Positions 34,232-43,177 of a stretch of DNA of 64,000 nucleotides are shown piece by piece. The first letter of the stretch is position 1. Each line of letters begins with the position of its first letter. Below the pieces are notes generated by a model. The model saw only the letters and a program-made list of their open reading frames with translations. It was not told the origin of the DNA and searched no databases. A program made the position numbers and the translations under genes. This DNA comes from Chryseobacterium sp. G0162 (GTDB taxonomy: Bacteria; Bacteroidota; Bacteroidia; Flavobacteriales; Weeksellaceae): the NCBI RefSeq assembly GCF_003815715.1, contig NZ_CP033922.1, forward strand, positions 4,760,001-4,824,000. Reading direction: 5' to 3'.

Positions 34232-35920
34232 GTGAATACATTACATCAGGAAGCCATTGAAGCATTCCGTCAGAAAAACTATGCTGTTGCTGCTAAAAAC
34301 TGGATCAAAGGGCATGCTCTTCCGGATGATAGAGAAGAGCTTAAGGAAATCTACCTCTGGGCTAATTCTTTAAATGAAACTTCTCCGGATTCTGATCTTT
34401 GCGCCATATTAGGACTCATTGCTCTGGATCATTACGAAATATTTACGAGTAACCGTGAAAAAGCTCTTATTCAGTGTGTAGAATGGAGCAAACAGGGAAT
34501 CAGTATCAGTCCGAATCACCCTTGGTGCCATCGTCATGCCGGTTCTGCTTTCTATTGGATGGATCAATGGGAGGAAGCAGTTCCTTATTATGAAAAAGCA
34601 ATGTCTTTGGTACCATCTCCAACTTTACAGGTGAGACTGTTTATGATTAATAATAAAGAAAATGTTAATCCTGATTTTCTGTTGCTGGATGTAAATCCCG
34701 AAACTTCCGAAGCCATGGAGGCCTATAACGCTGGTGTTGAAATTAATAGAATTCTCAACCAAAACCCTCAAATATCTGAATTTGAAAAGGAGAGACTTAC
34801 CCAATTGAAAAGAGACTGTTATACTGTAGCTTATCGTCTTTATCATAAAACGTTGGTTGAAAGAAACGGAGATTCCTATAATGAAGATCCTCATACCTTT
34901 GCGATGTGCTGTAATAATTTAGCCGCAGAGCTTATCAGCCAGGAAAAATATGATGAAGCTATTGCTGTCACTACGGAAGGGATGAAATTCAGTTATTTCA
35001 TGTACATTCTCCAGAATAGATTTAATGCGTACTTAGAAGCAGGATATCTCAAAGAAGCTATAGCAGATGGGGAACAGTTCATGGAGGATTTTATAAATGA
35101 CATGGATTCTGTAACCTACTTTAATAGTATAGACCAGCTTTGTTACAGTTATATGGAATTGAAAGATGATACGTCTGCTATGGAATGGATTAATGCAGGG
35201 TTGGAAAGTTATCATGAATTAGATACGACAGATCCTTTACTGACCCATCCGGAAATTGTACGATGCTTTACTAATTTTTATATCCATAAATCAAAAATTG
35301 AAGAACAGACAGGAATACAACCAGATCCAGCTATGGCTTCAAAAGAAGCTGATCGTATTTTGGAGGAAATGCCGGATAATCCAAGTATACTCATCAGCCG
35401 TTCCAATATTTTTTTAGAAGAAGAAAACTATGCAAAAGCGCTGGAATGTTTGCAGTATGCTATACATTTTGCGTCAGAACAAAATAAGATAAGATCTGCG
35501 CAGGTGGCTTTATACAATATGGGATATATTCAGGTTGCGAAACTTCGTGATGAAGCAACGGCATTTGAAAGTTTTGAACAGAGTATAGCTTTAGGAAATG
35601 AAGATTTCTGGTGCTGTTATTGGGCGGTTCACTGTGGGTATCATTTGCAGGAAAATGAAAAGACGGTTGAATATGCTTTGCTGGCTCTTCAGGCTTTGCC
35701 TCAACAGGATGGAGTAACCGCTGAAATTATTGCGGAGATTTATGAACATTTAGGAACAGCACAATTAGACTTAGCTCAATATTCTGAAGCAGCAGAAAAT
35801 CTAAAATTGTCTTTACAGTACAATCATTCACCTATAGCAGAAGAAAATCTGAAAACTGCCGAAGCAGAAAATAAACGTAATTATTCCGGAGGCTTTTTCA
35901 AAAAAATATTTGGAAAATAA
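34232..35920 (+). CDS. large tetratricopeptide-repeat protein
   Basis: A 562-residue protein without a signal peptide. It is almost wholly helical TPR units: for example HPWCHRHAGSAFYWMDQWEEAVPYYEKAMSLVP (~residues 90-125), NNLAAELISQEKYDEAIAV (~230) and EHLGTAQLDLAQYSEAAENLKLSLQY (~515-540). A basic glycine-phenylalanine tail (GGFFKKIFGK) ends it. The start is GTG at 34232. Likely a scaffold or chaperone; partner not known. A terminator follows. Confidence 0.85.
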   Translation: MNTLHQEAIEAFRQKNYAVAAKNWIKGHALPDDREELKEIYLWANSLNETSPDSDLCAILGLIALDHYEIFTSNREKALIQCVEWSKQGISISPNHPWCHRHAGSAFYWMDQWEEAVPYYEKAMSLVPSPTLQVRLFMINNKENVNPDFLLLDVNPETSEAMEAYNAGVEINRILNQNPQISEFEKERLTQLKRDCYTVAYRLYHKTLVERNGDSYNEDPHTFAMCCNNLAAELISQEKYDEAIAVTTEGMKFSYFMYILQNRFNAYLEAGYLKEAIADGEQFMEDFINDMDSVTYFNSIDQLCYSYMELKDDTSAMEWINAGLESYHELDTTDPLLTHPEIVRCFTNFYIHKSKIEEQTGIQPDPAMASKEADRILEEMPDNPSILISRSNIFLEEENYAKALECLQYAIHFASEQNKIRSAQVALYNMGYIQVAKLRDEATAFESFEQSIALGNEDFWCCYWAVHCGYHLQENEKTVEYALLALQALPQQDGVTAEIIAEIYEHLGTAQLDLAQYSEAAENLKLSLQYNHSPIAEENLKTAEAENKRNYSGGFFKKIFGK

Positions 35921-35977
35921 TGATGAGTGAAGCTAGAGGCTGGAAGATTATCATAACTTCCATCCTACAAAATATAA

Positions 35978-36012
35978 ACCCCGGAGAATTCCTGTTCTCC
36001 GGGGCTATTTTT
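35978..36012. terminator. terminator between the TPR gene and the transporter gene
   Basis: Stem CCCCGGAGAA / TTCTCCGGGG with a short loop, then ctattttt on the plus strand. It lies between convergent genes and can serve both. Confidence 0.85.
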
Positions 36013-36031
36013 ATAAATTACTTTAAACGCT

Positions 36032-36916
36032 TTACAAGTGAACTGTGCTCTTCCGGTCAGAAATAACATTCAGTATTACGCCCAGTAAAATAAGTGTAAT
36101 TCCAATCAGTAAGTTGGTGGTAAACTTTTCATTAAACATAAAGACACTTACCATTACAGCGACAACAGGCTCCAGTGCACCTAAAATAGCAACCGGAGTA
36201 GAACCAATGCTCTTAATAGCATACACCAGACATAAACTGGAAATAACTGTAGTAAGAAATGCAAAAATAAGAAAGTTAATAAAAATAGTTATCGAAGGGA
36301 TTGCAAATGATTGATGTCCAATAACAGACTTGCTCATAAAAAATACAGACGTAAAAAGCATCGAGTAGAAGGTAAGTTTAAACCCGGAAACTTTCAGTTT
36401 CGATTTATTGACAATTACCATATAAAGGGCATAAAACAATGAACTGAGCATAACGATTCCCAATCCTGCAAAATTGATTTCAAAACCATTTCCTTTCAGG
36501 CATAAAACAATGACGCCGGCAAAGGCAAGAAATAATGAAGCAATAGATAATTTGGTGAGTTTCTCTTTATAAAAGAAAAACATAATCAATGCTACAATAA
36601 CGGGATAAATAAATAAAACTGTAGAAGCAATTCCCGGGGTAAGAAAATCATATCCTATGAACAAAAATTCAGAAGAAAGAGCATAGCATACTCCCAGAAT
36701 AGCTAATATTAAAGCTTCCTTTTTATTGATTCTGAAGTTTTGTTTAGAATAAATGAGATATCCACCCACTATTATGGCTGAAAAGAAAAACCTGTAAAAC
36801 AGTGTAATATCCATTGAAAAATGAGCCTGTTTAATCGGTAGGATAAAAATCGGAATCAATCCATATGAAACCGCCGACAAAACCCCCAATAAATAACCTC
36901 TAAGTTTTATTTGCAT
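36032..36916 (-). CDS. EamA-family (drug/metabolite) transporter
   Basis: A 294-residue inner-membrane protein with ten predicted helices arranged as two EamA halves. The second half is marked by AILGALEPVVAVMVSVFMFNEKFT. The start MQIKLRGYLLG at 36916 is used; the longer frame runs into the terminator of the upstream gene. The substrate is not predictable from sequence; members export amino acids, nucleosides or drugs. Confidence 0.88.
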   Translation of the reverse strand: MQIKLRGYLLGVLSAVSYGLIPIFILPIKQAHFSMDITLFYRFFFSAIIVGGYLIYSKQNFRINKKEALILAILGVCYALSSEFLFIGYDFLTPGIASTVLFIYPVIVALIMFFFYKEKLTKLSIASLFLAFAGVIVLCLKGNGFEINFAGLGIVMLSSLFYALYMVIVNKSKLKVSGFKLTFYSMLFTSVFFMSKSVIGHQSFAIPSITIFINFLIFAFLTTVISSLCLVYAIKSIGSTPVAILGALEPVVAVMVSVFMFNEKFTTNLLIGITLILLGVILNVISDRKSTVHL

Positions 36917-36943
36917 TTTATAGTGTATAGTTTTTAAAACAAA

Positions 36944-36970
36944 AAACCACTGAATCAATCAGTGGTTTTT
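36944..36970 (-). terminator. terminator after the alpha-oxoamine synthase gene
   Basis: Stem AACCACTGA / TCAGTGGTT with a 5-base loop and T-runs; on the minus strand it lies just past the stop at 36988. Confidence 0.85.
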
Positions 36971-36987
36971 TATTATTTTGTTAAAGA

Positions 36988-38262
36988 TTAGATCGGTTTA
37001 AAACTTAATCCCTGTTCCTGCAGTAATAATTGTTCCTGCTCTTTATAGTAACCACTTACTAGTTTATCGTGAATCGCTTCAAACGCGGCCAGAGTTTCAT
37101 TAATTTCTGAATCCGTATGAGAAGCGGTAGGAATCAGTCTTAAAAGAATCATTCCCTTAGGAATTACCGGATAGACCACTACTGAGGTAAAGATCCCGTA
37201 ATTCTCTCTAAGATCTTTTACCAATAGAGTAGCTTCTACAGGAGTTCCCTGCATCATTACCGGAGTAACACAAGTATTCGTATCTCCGATGTTGAATCCT
37301 CTTTCTTTTAATCCGCTCTGTAGTTTTTCTACATTTTCCCAAAGTTTAGCTTTGATTTCTGGTCTCGATCTCAATAGCTCTAATCTTTTCAATCCTCCGA
37401 TTACCATTGGCATCGTAAGAGATTTTGCAAAGATTTGTGATCTTAGGTTGAACTTCAGGTATCTGATGATTTCTTTGTCACCCGCAAGGAATGCTCCGAA
37501 ACCAGCCATTGATTTTGCAAAAGTAGAGAAATATACGTCGATCTGATCGTTACAGTCTTGCTCTTCACCTACTCCGGCACCCGTTTTACCTAGTGTTCCG
37601 AAACCGTGAGCATCATCTACTAGAAGTCTGAATTGATATTTTGATTTAAGCTCGCAAATCTCTTTGATTTTTCCTTGCTGTCCTCTCATCCCGAAAACTC
37701 CTTCAGTAATCACAAGGATTCCTCCTCCCGTTTCTTCTGCTACTTTGGTAGCTCTCTGAAGGTTTTTTTCAAGGCTTTCCATATCATTATGCTTGTAGGT
37801 AAATCTTTTACCAGAATGAAGTCTTACTCCATCCACGATACAGGCATGAGAATCCATATCGTAAACGATAACATCGTTTCTGCTTACCAAGGCATCAATC
37901 GTAGAAACCATTCCCTGGTAACCGAAATTCAATAAATATGCTGATTCTTTTTGTACGAAGTCTGCCAATTCTCTTTCCAACTGAAGGTGCTGATCTGTTT
38001 CTCCAGACATCGCTCTTGCTCCCATCGGATAGAACATTCCATATTCTGCAGCCGCCTTGGCATCTGCTTCAATTACTTCAGGATGATTACACAATCCTAA
38101 ATAATCATTGGCACTCCAGAAAATTACTTCTCTACCCTGAAACTGCATTCTCGGGCCGATAGGTCCCTCTAATCTTGGGAAAATAAAATATCCTTCTCCG
38201 TAATCTGCAAATTGTCCAAGAGGTCCTGGATTTTCTTTTATTCTTTCAAAAATATCCAACAT
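36988..38262 (-). CDS. alpha-oxoamine synthase, likely cysteate/serine fatty-acyltransferase (CapB-like)
   Basis: A 424-residue PLP enzyme of the KBL/serine palmitoyltransferase/AONS group. Visible: FWSANDYLGLCNHP, GARAMSGETDQHLQLE, NFGYQGMVSTIDAL, MDSHACIVDGVRLHSGK, LVDDAHGFGTLG, and the lysine-bearing FSTFAKSMAGFG. Such enzymes condense an acyl-CoA with an amino acid. A cysteine-synthase-like gene lies next to it. That pairing matches the capnine route known in Capnocytophaga and relatives, in which cysteate is condensed with an iso-branched acyl-CoA. The pairing is my inference; serine palmitoyltransferase or KBL remain alternatives. Confidence 0.75.
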   Translation of the reverse strand: MLDIFERIKENPGPLGQFADYGEGYFIFPRLEGPIGPRMQFQGREVIFWSANDYLGLCNHPEVIEADAKAAAEYGMFYPMGARAMSGETDQHLQLERELADFVQKESAYLLNFGYQGMVSTIDALVSRNDVIVYDMDSHACIVDGVRLHSGKRFTYKHNDMESLEKNLQRATKVAEETGGGILVITEGVFGMRGQQGKIKEICELKSKYQFRLLVDDAHGFGTLGKTGAGVGEEQDCNDQIDVYFSTFAKSMAGFGAFLAGDKEIIRYLKFNLRSQIFAKSLTMPMVIGGLKRLELLRSRPEIKAKLWENVEKLQSGLKERGFNIGDTNTCVTPVMMQGTPVEATLLVKDLRENYGIFTSVVVYPVIPKGMILLRLIPTASHTDSEINETLAAFEAIHDKLVSGYYKEQEQLLLQEQGLSFKPI

Positions 38263-38282
38263 TGTATCGTAATTTTTAAGTA

Positions 38283-38320
38283 AAAAAGCCTTTTTTGTAG
38301 AACACGCAAAAGGCTTTATT
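38283..38320 (-). terminator. terminator-like hairpin between the two PLP-enzyme genes
   Basis: Minus strand AAAGCCTTTT ... AAAAGGCTTT followed by T-run. It sits between 38342 and 38262 and may partly uncouple the two genes. Confidence 0.7.
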
Positions 38321-38341
38321 ATATCGTGATTTTATTTATTG

Positions 38342-39379
38342 TTATTTAATAAACTCAGTCTTGAAGACTTCGTCATAATTGTGGACACAGTTGTTAACAA
38401 ACCCCTGTTCGGCCATCCATTTATCACTGTATACTTTAGTGATGTATCTTGAACCGTGGTCAGGATAGATTAATACAACCATATCATTTTCGGTTAATTC
38501 GTGCGAATTTGCATATTGTATCAGTCCCTGGGTGACAGCTCCTGTAGTATACCCTCCCATAATAGCTTCCTTCAAAGCAATTTCACGGGTTCTGTAGGCT
38601 GACATCTCATCATTTACCCTTACAAACTCATCTACCTTATCGAAAAGAAGAGCGGCAGGGATCAAATTTTTTCCCATTCCCTCGATCTGATAAGGGTGTA
38701 CATCTTCCTTGTGAATCTCACCTGTCTCGTGATAGCTTTTTAATATAGAACCATCTGCATCCACCCCGATAATTTTAATATCCGGGTTTTTCTCCTTCAA
38801 AAACTTTGCTGAACCAGATAAAGTACCTCCTGTTCCGGTGCAGGCAAAAAGGTGAGTGATCTTACCTTCTGTCTGCTCCCAGATCTCAGGACCGGTGGTC
38901 TGGTAATGGGCATCAATATTCAGTTCATTAAAGTACTGATTGATGTAAATAGAATTGGGAGTTTCCAAAGCGATCCTTTTCGCTACTTCATAATAAGATC
39001 TTGGATCATCCGCAGGTACATTGGCAGGACATATATATACAGTCGCTCCTAATGCTTTTAGATAAGCAATTTTCTCAGGTTTTGTTTTGTCGCTTACAGC
39101 GAGAATACATTTATATCCCTTGATGATACATACCATTGCAATAGAAAACCCAGTGTTTCCCGATGTAGTTTCTACAACTACGGAATCTTCTTTCAATAAG
39201 CCTCTCTCCTCTGCGTTCTCAATAATATGAAGTGCGATTCGGTCTTTGGTGGAATGTCCAGGATTATATGATTCTAACTTGGCATAAACGGTTGCTGGAA
39301 TATCTTTTGTAACAGTATTTAGCTTCACCATAGGAGTATGTCCTATTAGGCCAAGAATATTATCGTAAACATTACTCAT
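38342..39379 (-). CDS. PLP-dependent cysteine-synthase-family enzyme, likely cysteate synthase (CapA-like)
   Basis: A 345-residue fold-type II PLP enzyme. Visible: the PLP lysine in SYNPGHSTKDRIALHI (the usual NPGGSVKDR is altered to NPGHSTKDR); the substrate loop ETTSGNTGFSIA; and the phosphate-binding ACTGTGGTLSG. The altered lysine loop and the neighbouring acyltransferase gene suggest synthesis of L-cysteate, from phosphoserine and sulfite, rather than ordinary cysteine. This specific activity is inferred from context. Cystathionine-beta-synthase-like activity is an alternative. Confidence 0.75.
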   Translation of the reverse strand: MSNVYDNILGLIGHTPMVKLNTVTKDIPATVYAKLESYNPGHSTKDRIALHIIENAEERGLLKEDSVVVETTSGNTGFSIAMVCIIKGYKCILAVSDKTKPEKIAYLKALGATVYICPANVPADDPRSYYEVAKRIALETPNSIYINQYFNELNIDAHYQTTGPEIWEQTEGKITHLFACTGTGGTLSGSAKFLKEKNPDIKIIGVDADGSILKSYHETGEIHKEDVHPYQIEGMGKNLIPAALLFDKVDEFVRVNDEMSAYRTREIALKEAIMGGYTTGAVTQGLIQYANSHELTENDMVVLIYPDHGSRYITKVYSDKWMAEQGFVNNCVHNYDEVFKTEFIK

Positions 39380-39409
39380 TATTTGTTATTTTCAATAAAA
39401 ATCTGACTG

Positions 39410-39417
39410 CAAAAATA
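39410..39417 (-). promoter_or_regulatory. promoter -7 box for the cysteine-synthase-like gene
   Basis: Minus-strand TATTTTTG fits TAnnTTTG, about 30 bases before the ATG at 39379. No -33 TTG at the right distance. Confidence 0.4.
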
Positions 39418-39601
39418 CAAAAAAATAAATAATTACTAAACTTTTGTTTGATTTCTAGGGCATCGTTTCGTAAAAAATATTTTTCCTGTTTACAGTTTTA
39501 GCAGGAGTATAATCGCAAATTTTGCGCCAAGTTTTTAAAATTTGTTAAAAACAATATAAAATAATATAAAAGCCTTATTTTCGCATAATTGATTTAATAC
39601 T

Positions 39602-42600
39602 ATGAAAAATTGGACTTTTAGGCAATGGAACACCGTTTTAGGATGGGTGGTTTTCGTCATTGCGTTTTTCACGTACTTGTCCACGATAGAACCTAATTTC
39701 AGCTTTTGGGATTGTGGTGAGTACATTTCTTCTGCAGTAAAACTTGAAGTAACGCATGCTCCCGGAGCGGCTTTATTCCAGATAGTGGGTGCCGTGGCAG
39801 CCATTTTTGCATTAGGGAAAGGCGAAAATTACTCCATCGTAATCAACGCGATGTCTGCATTGTTCAGCGCGCTGACTATTTTATTTTTGTTTTGGACGAT
39901 TACTCATTTTGTGAGAAGATTGCTCAACAAAGATTTTGAAGAAATTACAAAACATCAGGAAATCTCTATCTTGTTTGCCGGAGCAATAGGAGCATTGTGC
40001 TTCACCTTCTCAGATACCTTCTGGTTCTCGGCGGTAGAAGGAGAGGTTTACTCTATGGCTTCTATGTTTATCGCGCTTTTGGTCTGGTTGATTACCAAAT
40101 GGGAAAATGAGTATCAGGCAGCAGACAGTGAGAGATGGGTTATCCTTATTTTCTTCGTTTTAGGACTTTCCGTTGGAGTGCACATGATGTGTATGCTCGC
40201 AACGCCTATGGTATGTCTTGTATATTATGCAAGAAACTATAAGTTTACGTGGAAGAATTTTATTTGGGCGAACCTTATTACATTAGGGATTTTGATCGTC
40301 GTTTTCAAAATTATTTTCCCTTTGATCATGACAATGTTCGGAAGATTGGAGATTTTCTTTGTGAATGGTCTTGGACTTCCTTTCCACTCAGGAACTATTG
40401 CAGCATTTATCTTAATGGTAGTGATCTGCTATTTCCTGATTAAGTATGCGAGAAAAGCAAAAAAGAATATTTATCAAACTGCTGCTTTATCTGTAGTTTT
40501 TATGATGATTGGTTTTTCTTGTTGGATGGTTATTCCGATCAGAGCTAATGCGAATCCACCAATGAACCTTAATGACCCGGATACTGCCATTGGTATGCTG
40601 GATTATTATAACAGAGAGCAATATGGAGACTGGCCAACCATTTATGGCCAAAACTATACAGCTTTCCTTGATGCTAACGGAATTCAAAAGAACGAAGACG
40701 GAAGCTTTAAAACAAAAAAGACCGGAGAGATTTATGAAAAAGATGAAAAAACCGGGACCTATAGAAAAACCGGAGACCGATTCAATTATATTTTTAGCCA
40801 GTCTCAGGTAAGCTTAATGCCAAGAATGTTCAATGAGGATAAAGATGTAATGGCCAACTACATTTCAATGTACGGAGCCCCTGATTTTACATTCAATTAT
40901 GCGAATGAAGATGTGGCAGATAACCCTCAGGCTAAGCAGATTTTTGATGAACTGAGAGCTAAATATGATGATAAATCTATTACAGCTGCAGATTATTTAA
41001 AGGTAAAACCTTATAATCTTATCAATGTTCAGAAGCCCTCATTGCTTCAGAATATGGATTATTTTATTTCTTTCCAGAACGGATATTACTTTGTAAGATA
41101 CCTGCTTTGGAACTATGTAGGAAGACAGAATGACCTTGAAGGAAATATGGAGAGCACCAAAGGAAACTGGATTTCCGGAATTCCTTTTATTGATAATGTA
41201 AACGTAGGAAATCAGGATAAAATGCCTGCCAAATTTAAGAATGAAAGCACAGTTGCATTTTTCTTCCTTCCATTAATTTTAGGTTTAATCGGGTTCTTTT
41301 TCCAATTGAACAGGGATTTTGGAAGATTCTATGCTTTATTATCCTTATTTATTATTACCAGTGTCGGAATTATTTTCTATACAGGAGTAAAACCTTTCGA
41401 ACCAAGAGAAAGAGATTATGCAATGGTAGGTTCATTCTACGCTTTTGCCATCTGGATTGGATTGGGTGCCGGAGCTATTTTATGGTTCGTACAGTCTAAA
41501 ATTAAGTCCAATGGGGCTAACATTGCATTAGGAGTTGTATTATTAGGAGTTCCCTTCATGATGGGATTCCAGAACTATAATGTTCACGACAGAAGTAACA
41601 GATATACAGCTTATGACTATGCATATTCGGTATTAAAATCATTACCAAAGAACGATATTTTATTCGTATATGGTGACAACGATACTTATCCGGTTTGGGC
41701 TATCCAGGAGACGGAAAGATTCAGAGATGATGTAAAAGTGGTTAACTTTACGCTTGCTTCAACGCCTTGGAACCTTGATCAGATCAAAAGAAGAACATAC
41801 AACGCCATGGGCATCCCAAGTGAACTGACTCACGAGGATTACAGAGATGGTGTAAACGACCAGATCTATATGATGAAGAAGGAAGATTGGGAAGGTGTTT
41901 TCTCTATGCTAAAAGAACAAGGAGTTCCGGATACAGAATTCAAGGACTTCAGAAAGTACCTTACACAGGATTCTTTAACCCTGAAAGATGCGATTAAGTT
42001 TATCAAATTTAAATCTCCTGAAAAAGATCAGTTATTGAAAATGTACTTCGGAGAAGAGAAATATGAAAAGTATAACATTCTTCCGGTAAACAAATTTATT
42101 CTCCCTGTCAATAAAGAAAATGCTTTAAAAGCAGGCATTATTAATCAGGCAGATCTTCCTAATGTAGCCAATCAGATCATGATTACTTACAAGGGAAATA
42201 CATTGTATAAAAACAACCTGATTCTAATGGATCTATTGGCGAATTTCGATTGGAAACGTCCGATTAACTTCTCTTCAGGAGGTATTTATGACAGTGAAAA
42301 TATTTTCTATCTTAACGATTATCTTCAGTTTGACGGATTCAGTTACAGATTAATTCCGATTCAAACGCTGCCATCAGCAGATGGAGATATGGGAAGAGTA
42401 GATGCTAACAATCTTTATAATGTAGTGAAAAACTTCAAATGGGGGAACTTTAAAGATCTGAATGCTCACTTTGATGAAACTGCAACTTCTAATATCATCA
42501 GCTACAGAATGTCAGCAAGCAGAGCTGCTTCAGCATTAGCATTAAGCGGACAGAAAGCTAAAGCATTAGAAATCCTGGATCTTGCAGCAAAAGAAATTCC

Positions 42601-43087
42601 TGCTGAAAAATACAATGATCCACGTTCATTAAGCTCAATTGTAACCGGATATATCATCGCAGGACAGGAGCAAAAAGGATTACAGCTGGCAGAAGTACTT
42701 AAAAAAGGAATCTTTGATGAGTATGATTATTATTTAAGTCTTTCTAAAGCGGATCAAAGCTATGTGAGAAGACAGATGAGAACAAAGCCAATGGAATATT
42801 CTCTTGTAGTAGCAGCGGTTACAGATGCTTATATGAAGATAGGACAAAAAGAAAAAGCCTATGCTTATCTGGTAAAATCCATTGAGCCGATTGATAAGAA
42901 ATTCAATGCTTTTGTGAAGGAACTTCAGCAGATGGGCAAAGAAAAAGCAATGAAGGAATCTGAAGATGTTCAAAAGATCACTCCATTCTACCAATATTTA
43001 TTTGATGTAATGGAACCTTTTGATTCAACTTATTCTAAGGAAAAAGAAAATCAGATCACTTCAGCGATTATCAAAGCAACACAATAA
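39602..43087 (+). CDS. family 117 glycosyltransferase (DUF2723)
   Basis: A 1161-residue membrane protein. The N-terminus (MKNWTFRQWNTVLGWVVFVIAFFTYLSTIEPNFSFWDCGEY) is typical of DUF2723: FWDCGE carries the acidic pair of GT-C enzymes. About ten membrane helices follow to residue ~700 (VVFMMIGFSCWMVIPIRANANP), then a long soluble part with helical repeats (residues ~920-1160). The family includes the mammalian protein O-mannosyltransferase TMEM260, so a lipid-linked-sugar protein glycosyltransferase is a reasonable guess. A second GT-C-type gene follows. Confidence 0.9.
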   Translation: MKNWTFRQWNTVLGWVVFVIAFFTYLSTIEPNFSFWDCGEYISSAVKLEVTHAPGAALFQIVGAVAAIFALGKGENYSIVINAMSALFSALTILFLFWTITHFVRRLLNKDFEEITKHQEISILFAGAIGALCFTFSDTFWFSAVEGEVYSMASMFIALLVWLITKWENEYQAADSERWVILIFFVLGLSVGVHMMCMLATPMVCLVYYARNYKFTWKNFIWANLITLGILIVVFKIIFPLIMTMFGRLEIFFVNGLGLPFHSGTIAAFILMVVICYFLIKYARKAKKNIYQTAALSVVFMMIGFSCWMVIPIRANANPPMNLNDPDTAIGMLDYYNREQYGDWPTIYGQNYTAFLDANGIQKNEDGSFKTKKTGEIYEKDEKTGTYRKTGDRFNYIFSQSQVSLMPRMFNEDKDVMANYISMYGAPDFTFNYANEDVADNPQAKQIFDELRAKYDDKSITAADYLKVKPYNLINVQKPSLLQNMDYFISFQNGYYFVRYLLWNYVGRQNDLEGNMESTKGNWISGIPFIDNVNVGNQDKMPAKFKNESTVAFFFLPLILGLIGFFFQLNRDFGRFYALLSLFIITSVGIIFYTGVKPFEPRERDYAMVGSFYAFAIWIGLGAGAILWFVQSKIKSNGANIALGVVLLGVPFMMGFQNYNVHDRSNRYTAYDYAYSVLKSLPKNDILFVYGDNDTYPVWAIQETERFRDDVKVVNFTLASTPWNLDQIKRRTYNAMGIPSELTHEDYRDGVNDQIYMMKKEDWEGVFSMLKEQGVPDTEFKDFRKYLTQDSLTLKDAIKFIKFKSPEKDQLLKMYFGEEKYEKYNILPVNKFILPVNKENALKAGIINQADLPNVANQIMITYKGNTLYKNNLILMDLLANFDWKRPINFSSGGIYDSENIFYLNDYLQFDGFSYRLIPIQTLPSADGDMGRVDANNLYNVVKNFKWGNFKDLNAHFDETATSNIISYRMSASRAASALALSGQKAKALEILDLAAKEIPAEKYNDPRSLSSIVTGYIIAGQEQKGLQLAEVLKKGIFDEYDYYLSLSKADQSYVRRQMRTKPMEYSLVVAAVTDAYMKIGQKEKAYAYLVKSIEPIDKKFNAFVKELQQMGKEKAMKESEDVQKITPFYQYLFDVMEPFDSTYSKEKENQITSAIIKATQ

Positions 43088-43097
43088 AATACTTTTA

Positions 43098-43125
43098 AAA
43101 ACGGAACTTCGGTTCCGTTTTTTTG
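43098..43125 (+). terminator. terminator after the GT117 gene
   Basis: Perfect stem AACGGAAC / GTTCCGTT with a TTCG loop and seven T residues. Confidence 0.92.
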
Positions 43126-43128
43126 TTA

Positions 43129-43159
43129 TTGGGATTCCTGAATTTTAAGATTATATTTG
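43129..43159 (+). promoter_or_regulatory. promoter for the gene at 43178
   Basis: TTG (43129-43131) and TATATTTG (43152-43159), 20 bases apart, fit the Bacteroidetes consensus; the ATG follows 18 bases later. Confidence 0.75.
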
Positions 43160-43177
43160 TGGAACTAAAAATGCATA

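Noticed and set aside
36917..36958. 14-residue N-terminal extension of the EamA transporter
   Set aside because: It overlaps the terminator of the gene upstream; the start at 36916 is consistent with the first membrane helix.
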